Notes under the pieces: model-generated | Seen by the model: only the letters and a program-made list of their open reading frames with translations | What the model was told of the DNA's origin: nothing | Database searches by the model: none | Translations under genes and position numbers: made by a program | Assembly (NCBI GenBank): GCA_011051425.1 | Contig: DRLF01000234.1 | Span: 1 to 9,467, forward strand | Direction: 5' to 3' | Length of the DNA stretch: 9,467 bases | DNA from: Thiolapillus brandeum | GTDB taxonomy: Bacteria > Pseudomonadota > Gammaproteobacteria > Chromatiales > Chromatiaceae | Shown: in pieces, positions 6,788-9,467 of the stretch | Layout: each line of letters opens with the position of its first letter | Position numbering within the stretch: position 1 is the first letter of the stretch

Positions 6788-9430
6788 ATGAAAGCATTCA
6801 ACGGCACCTTGTCAAAGCTGCTGATCGTTGTGCTGACCGTTGGCCTGTTGTCTGCCTGCGGCGGCAAGGAAGAGCGTAAAGCCAAATACCTGGAAAAGGG
6901 CAAGTCCTTCCTGGCGGAAGAAAATTACGATAAAGCCGGCATCGAGTTCAGGAACGTATTGCAGATCGATCCCAAGGATGCACAGGGGTATTACTACCTG
7001 GGGCTGGTGCAGGAGAAAAAGCGGAGCTGGTCCGGGGCGCTTGCAAACTTTGACAAGGCAATAAAGCTGGACCCCGCGCTGGTCGATGCGCGTGTGCACC
7101 TGGCCCGGCTGTTCCTGGCCCAGGCCAGCGCACCGGCTGTACGTGAAAGCGAAAAGTCCCTGGCCAACGTCATGGGCCTGTTGCAGGAGCAGATCAACGA
7201 GATTCGATCCCTGGATCCGGACAACCTGGATGGTCTGGTGCTGGAAGCCACGGTATGGGCCAACGACGGTGAAACGGACAAGGCGATCGCGCAGCTGGAA
7301 CAGGTGGTCGCCAAAGACCCTGCCAACCAGTCCGGCGTGGTGCTGCTTTCCGGTTTGTACGAGCGGGCGGAGCGTAAGGATGAGGCCGAGGCGGTACTCG
7401 AGAAAGCCATTGCATCCGCTGACAAGCCCAGGGTGTTTCAGAAGCGGCTCAGTCAGATCTACACCCTGCACAAAAAGAATGACAAGGCGGAGGCAGTGCT
7501 GCGGGAGATCGTGAAAAACGATCCGGACGACATGACAGCCCGCGTGGATCTTGCTTCTTTCCTGGCGAGGACAGAACAGATCGACAAGGCCGAACAGGTG
7601 TTGCGCGAAACGATCGCGGCGGACCCCGACGACACACAGCGCTACCTGCTGCTGGCGGAGTTCCTTGCCGCAAAACGTGACAGGCAGGCGGCTATCGACG
7701 AGCTGTCAAAGGCTGTCGTGGACAAGCCGGAATTGACTGATCTCAGGTTTGCCCTGGTAAAGCTGTATCTCGCTGATGAACAGCGGGATGAGGCTGTAAA
7801 AGTCCTTGAAGACACGATCAGGCAGCAGGGCACCGATCCGGCAGGGCTGCGGGCCCGGGTAATACTGGCGCGCTTGCTGGCCTCGGTTGATATGGAGGAT
7901 GAACGGGTGCCGGAATTGATAGCGGAAGTGCTCAAGGAAAACCCGGGTGACAACGGTGCGCTGCTGGTCAAGGGCCGGCTGGCCGCGCACAGGAAAGACT
8001 ATGCGGAAGCAATCGGTGATTTCCGTTCCGTGCTCAAGGACCAGCCGGACTCGGAGGAAGTCCTGCTGCTGTTGTCTGCAGCGCACCTGGCCAACGGCGA
8101 AAGGGAACTGGCGGTTGATACCCTGAAGAGCGGTGTCGAGATCACCCCCGCCAGTGTTGCATTACACCTTCGCCTGGCCGGCCTTCTGGCCCGGCAGGGA
8201 GATACCGACAATGCATTGAAGCAGGTTGACCTGGTACTGGAGAAGGACCCAAAGAACGAACGGGCGCTGCAGGTGAAGTTCGATCTGCTGGCCAAAAAGG
8301 GTGATGCCGAGGGTGTGGAAGAAGTCGCCAGGTTGCTGCAGGAAATCGCCCCGGACAAGGAAACCGGTTATCTCGGGGAAGCGCGGCTGCGTTATGCGCA
8401 GAAGGACTATGATGCGGCGCTCACCCTTCTGGACAAGGCGCTGGAGAAAAAACCGGACAGTATTTCGGCCGTGTTGGCAAAAATGGATGTGCTGACGGCG
8501 CAGAAAAAGTATGACGAGGCCATGGCCCTGACGGACCGTTTGCTGGAAATCAACCCGGAGATCGCAGAGGCCTACTACCGCAGGGGTCAACTGTTGCAGG
8601 CACAGGGTAAAGCGGAAGAAGCCATAAAGCAGTACGAACTGGTCCTGGAAAAGGTGCCGGATTCCGCCGAGGCCTTGAGCGTCCTGATTGGCCTGGAGGT
8701 AAAGGAGGGCAGGAAGGCAGAGGCGGAGAAACGCCTGCTGGGTATTCTGAAGGAAAACCCTCAACACGCTTCCGCCAATGGCTTACTGGGCATTTTGTAT
8801 TCCTCCAGCAAGGATTACGCCGCGGCTGAGAAAGCCTTCGAACGACAGATCGAAATCAAGCCCGAAACGGCTTCCCTGTATATCCAGCTTTCCCAGTCGC
8901 GCAGGCTTCAGGACAACGTAGAGGGAGCCATCACAGCGCTGCAGCAGGGGCTCGAGAAGCTGCCGGACAATATCAGCCTGCAGCTGGCGCTGGCGGGTAT
9001 GCGTGAAATCCAGAAGGACTACGAGGCAGCTATTTCGATTTACGAGAAAGTGCTGGATCAGCATCCGGACAATGCGGTTGCAGTCAATAATCTTGCTGCC
9101 CTGTTATCGGACCATCGCAGCGATGCAGCCAGCCTGGAAAAAGCAGCGGAACTGGCGGCAATCCTCGAGCAATCCGGTCAGGCTGCTTTTCTGGATACCG
9201 CTGGATGGGTGTATTACCGCAAGGGTGATAACAGTAAAGCCGTTGAGGTGTTGAAAAAAGCAGTGGACAGTCAGCCCGAAGTGCCGGTGTTCCAGTATCA
9301 CCTGGGTATGGCGTACTTTGGCCTGGGTGACAAGACGGCCGCTGCCGAGCATTTGCGCAAGGCAACGACTGGAGACGCCAGCTACGATGGTATTGATGAG
9401 GCGCGTGAGACGCTGAAAAAACTGCCGTAA
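6788..9430 (+). CDS. Large TPR-repeat lipoprotein, resembling PEP-CTERM-system TPR lipoproteins (PrsT-like)
   Basis: An 880-residue exported lipoprotein, probably a periplasm-facing scaffold for polysaccharide or protein export. The signal peptide runs through a hydrophobic core (11-21) to the lipobox LSAC, with Cys24 as the lipidated residue; the following GGK lacks the Asp+2 inner-membrane retention signal, so outer-membrane placement is plausible. Nearly all of residues 34-880 consists of about twenty tetratricopeptide (TPR) units ending in DP/NP/KP/QP turns, for example EENYDKAGIEFRNVLQIDP at 44-62 and KRSWSGALANFDKAIKLDP near 77-95. The C-terminal units contain VNNLAALL and LDTAGWVYYRKGD. 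Size, lipobox and repeat-only architecture match the TPR lipoproteins encoded beside exosortases. TPR repeats diverge easily, so that family name is tentative. The ATG at 6788 follows GGAGA and is the only start giving a signal peptide; the open frame extends upstream to 6725, but those codons lie in the palindrome. Confidence 0.87.
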   Translation: MKAFNGTLSKLLIVVLTVGLLSACGGKEERKAKYLEKGKSFLAEENYDKAGIEFRNVLQIDPKDAQGYYYLGLVQEKKRSWSGALANFDKAIKLDPALVDARVHLARLFLAQASAPAVRESEKSLANVMGLLQEQINEIRSLDPDNLDGLVLEATVWANDGETDKAIAQLEQVVAKDPANQSGVVLLSGLYERAERKDEAEAVLEKAIASADKPRVFQKRLSQIYTLHKKNDKAEAVLREIVKNDPDDMTARVDLASFLARTEQIDKAEQVLRETIAADPDDTQRYLLLAEFLAAKRDRQAAIDELSKAVVDKPELTDLRFALVKLYLADEQRDEAVKVLEDTIRQQGTDPAGLRARVILARLLASVDMEDERVPELIAEVLKENPGDNGALLVKGRLAAHRKDYAEAIGDFRSVLKDQPDSEEVLLLLSAAHLANGERELAVDTLKSGVEITPASVALHLRLAGLLARQGDTDNALKQVDLVLEKDPKNERALQVKFDLLAKKGDAEGVEEVARLLQEIAPDKETGYLGEARLRYAQKDYDAALTLLDKALEKKPDSISAVLAKMDVLTAQKKYDEAMALTDRLLEINPEIAEAYYRRGQLLQAQGKAEEAIKQYELVLEKVPDSAEALSVLIGLEVKEGRKAEAEKRLLGILKENPQHASANGLLGILYSSSKDYAAAEKAFERQIEIKPETASLYIQLSQSRRLQDNVEGAITALQQGLEKLPDNISLQLALAGMREIQKDYEAAISIYEKVLDQHPDNAVAVNNLAALLSDHRSDAASLEKAAELAAILEQSGQAAFLDTAGWVYYRKGDNSKAVEVLKKAVDSQPEVPVFQYHLGMAYFGLGDKTAAAEHLRKATTGDASYDGIDEARETLKKLP

Positions 9431-9440
9431 GGATCAGAAC

Positions 9441-9467
9441 CCGCCACAGTCATCGTGACTGTGGCGG
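9441..9467 (+). terminator. Strong hairpin after the TPR gene, probable intrinsic terminator (cut by window end)
   Basis: CCGCCACAGTCA (9441-9452) and TGACTGTGGCGG (9456-9467) form a perfect 12-bp stem with a 3-base TCG loop, starting 10 bases after the TPR stop codon. Position and stability suit a Rho-independent terminator ending the operon. The T-run that would confirm it lies beyond the window, so this is inferred from the stem alone. Confidence 0.75.

Noticed and set aside
6994..7425. Several 100- to 200-codon - strand frames opposite the TPR gene
   Set aside because: They are low-complexity (Ser/Arg/Ala- or Gln/Leu-rich) mirror frames of a repetitive gene, with no conserved motif and overlapping one another in different frames.

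Overview
The window looks like chromosomal DNA from a moderately GC-rich Gram-negative bacterium, probably a proteobacterium. The evidence is an exosortase, a lipoprotein signal of diderm type, GDP-fucose synthesis genes and a REP-like palindrome. I favour a gammaproteobacterium, but this rests on general impression and not on a marker gene. All genes are on the + strand and tightly packed. They read as the end of an exopolysaccharide (EPS) and exosortase locus.

Layout: (1) the last 38 codons of an unidentified gene (1-117); (2) a WcaI/WbuB-type GT4 glycosyltransferase (129-1367); (3) an exosortase fused to a C-terminal EpsI domain, best matched to the XrtD (VPLPA-CTERM) type (1388-2956); (4) a WecA/MraY-family polyprenyl-phosphate sugar-1-phosphate transferase with an unusually long, membrane-rich C-terminal extension (2959-4566); (5) gmd, GDP-mannose 4,6-dehydratase, probably starting at a TTG behind an extended Shine-Dalgarno (SD) sequence (4595-5698); (6) fcl, GDP-L-fucose synthase, overlapping gmd by 4 bp (5695-6645); (7) a 142-bp gap holding a perfect 27-bp inverted repeat (6669-6749); (8) an 880-residue TPR lipoprotein resembling the PEP-CTERM-system TPR lipoproteins (6788-9430); and (9) a strong 12-bp hairpin at the window edge, probably the terminator (9441-9467).

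How the genes fit together (inference): the WecA-like enzyme would load the first sugar phosphate onto undecaprenyl phosphate. The GT4 enzyme would extend the glycan, and Gmd plus Fcl would supply GDP-L-fucose. The exosortase would process secreted proteins carrying a C-terminal sorting signal, which in this family is linked to EPS production. The TPR lipoprotein would be a periplasmic or outer-membrane scaffold for export or assembly. No sorting-signal substrate, flippase, polymerase or chain-length regulator lies in the window; these would be upstream or elsewhere.

I see no CRISPR array, transposase, tRNA, rRNA or phage gene. The system is a recognisable variant of a known class. The less ordinary points are the extended WecA-like protein, the exosortase-fucose-TPR linkage, the palindromic element and the gmd start site.
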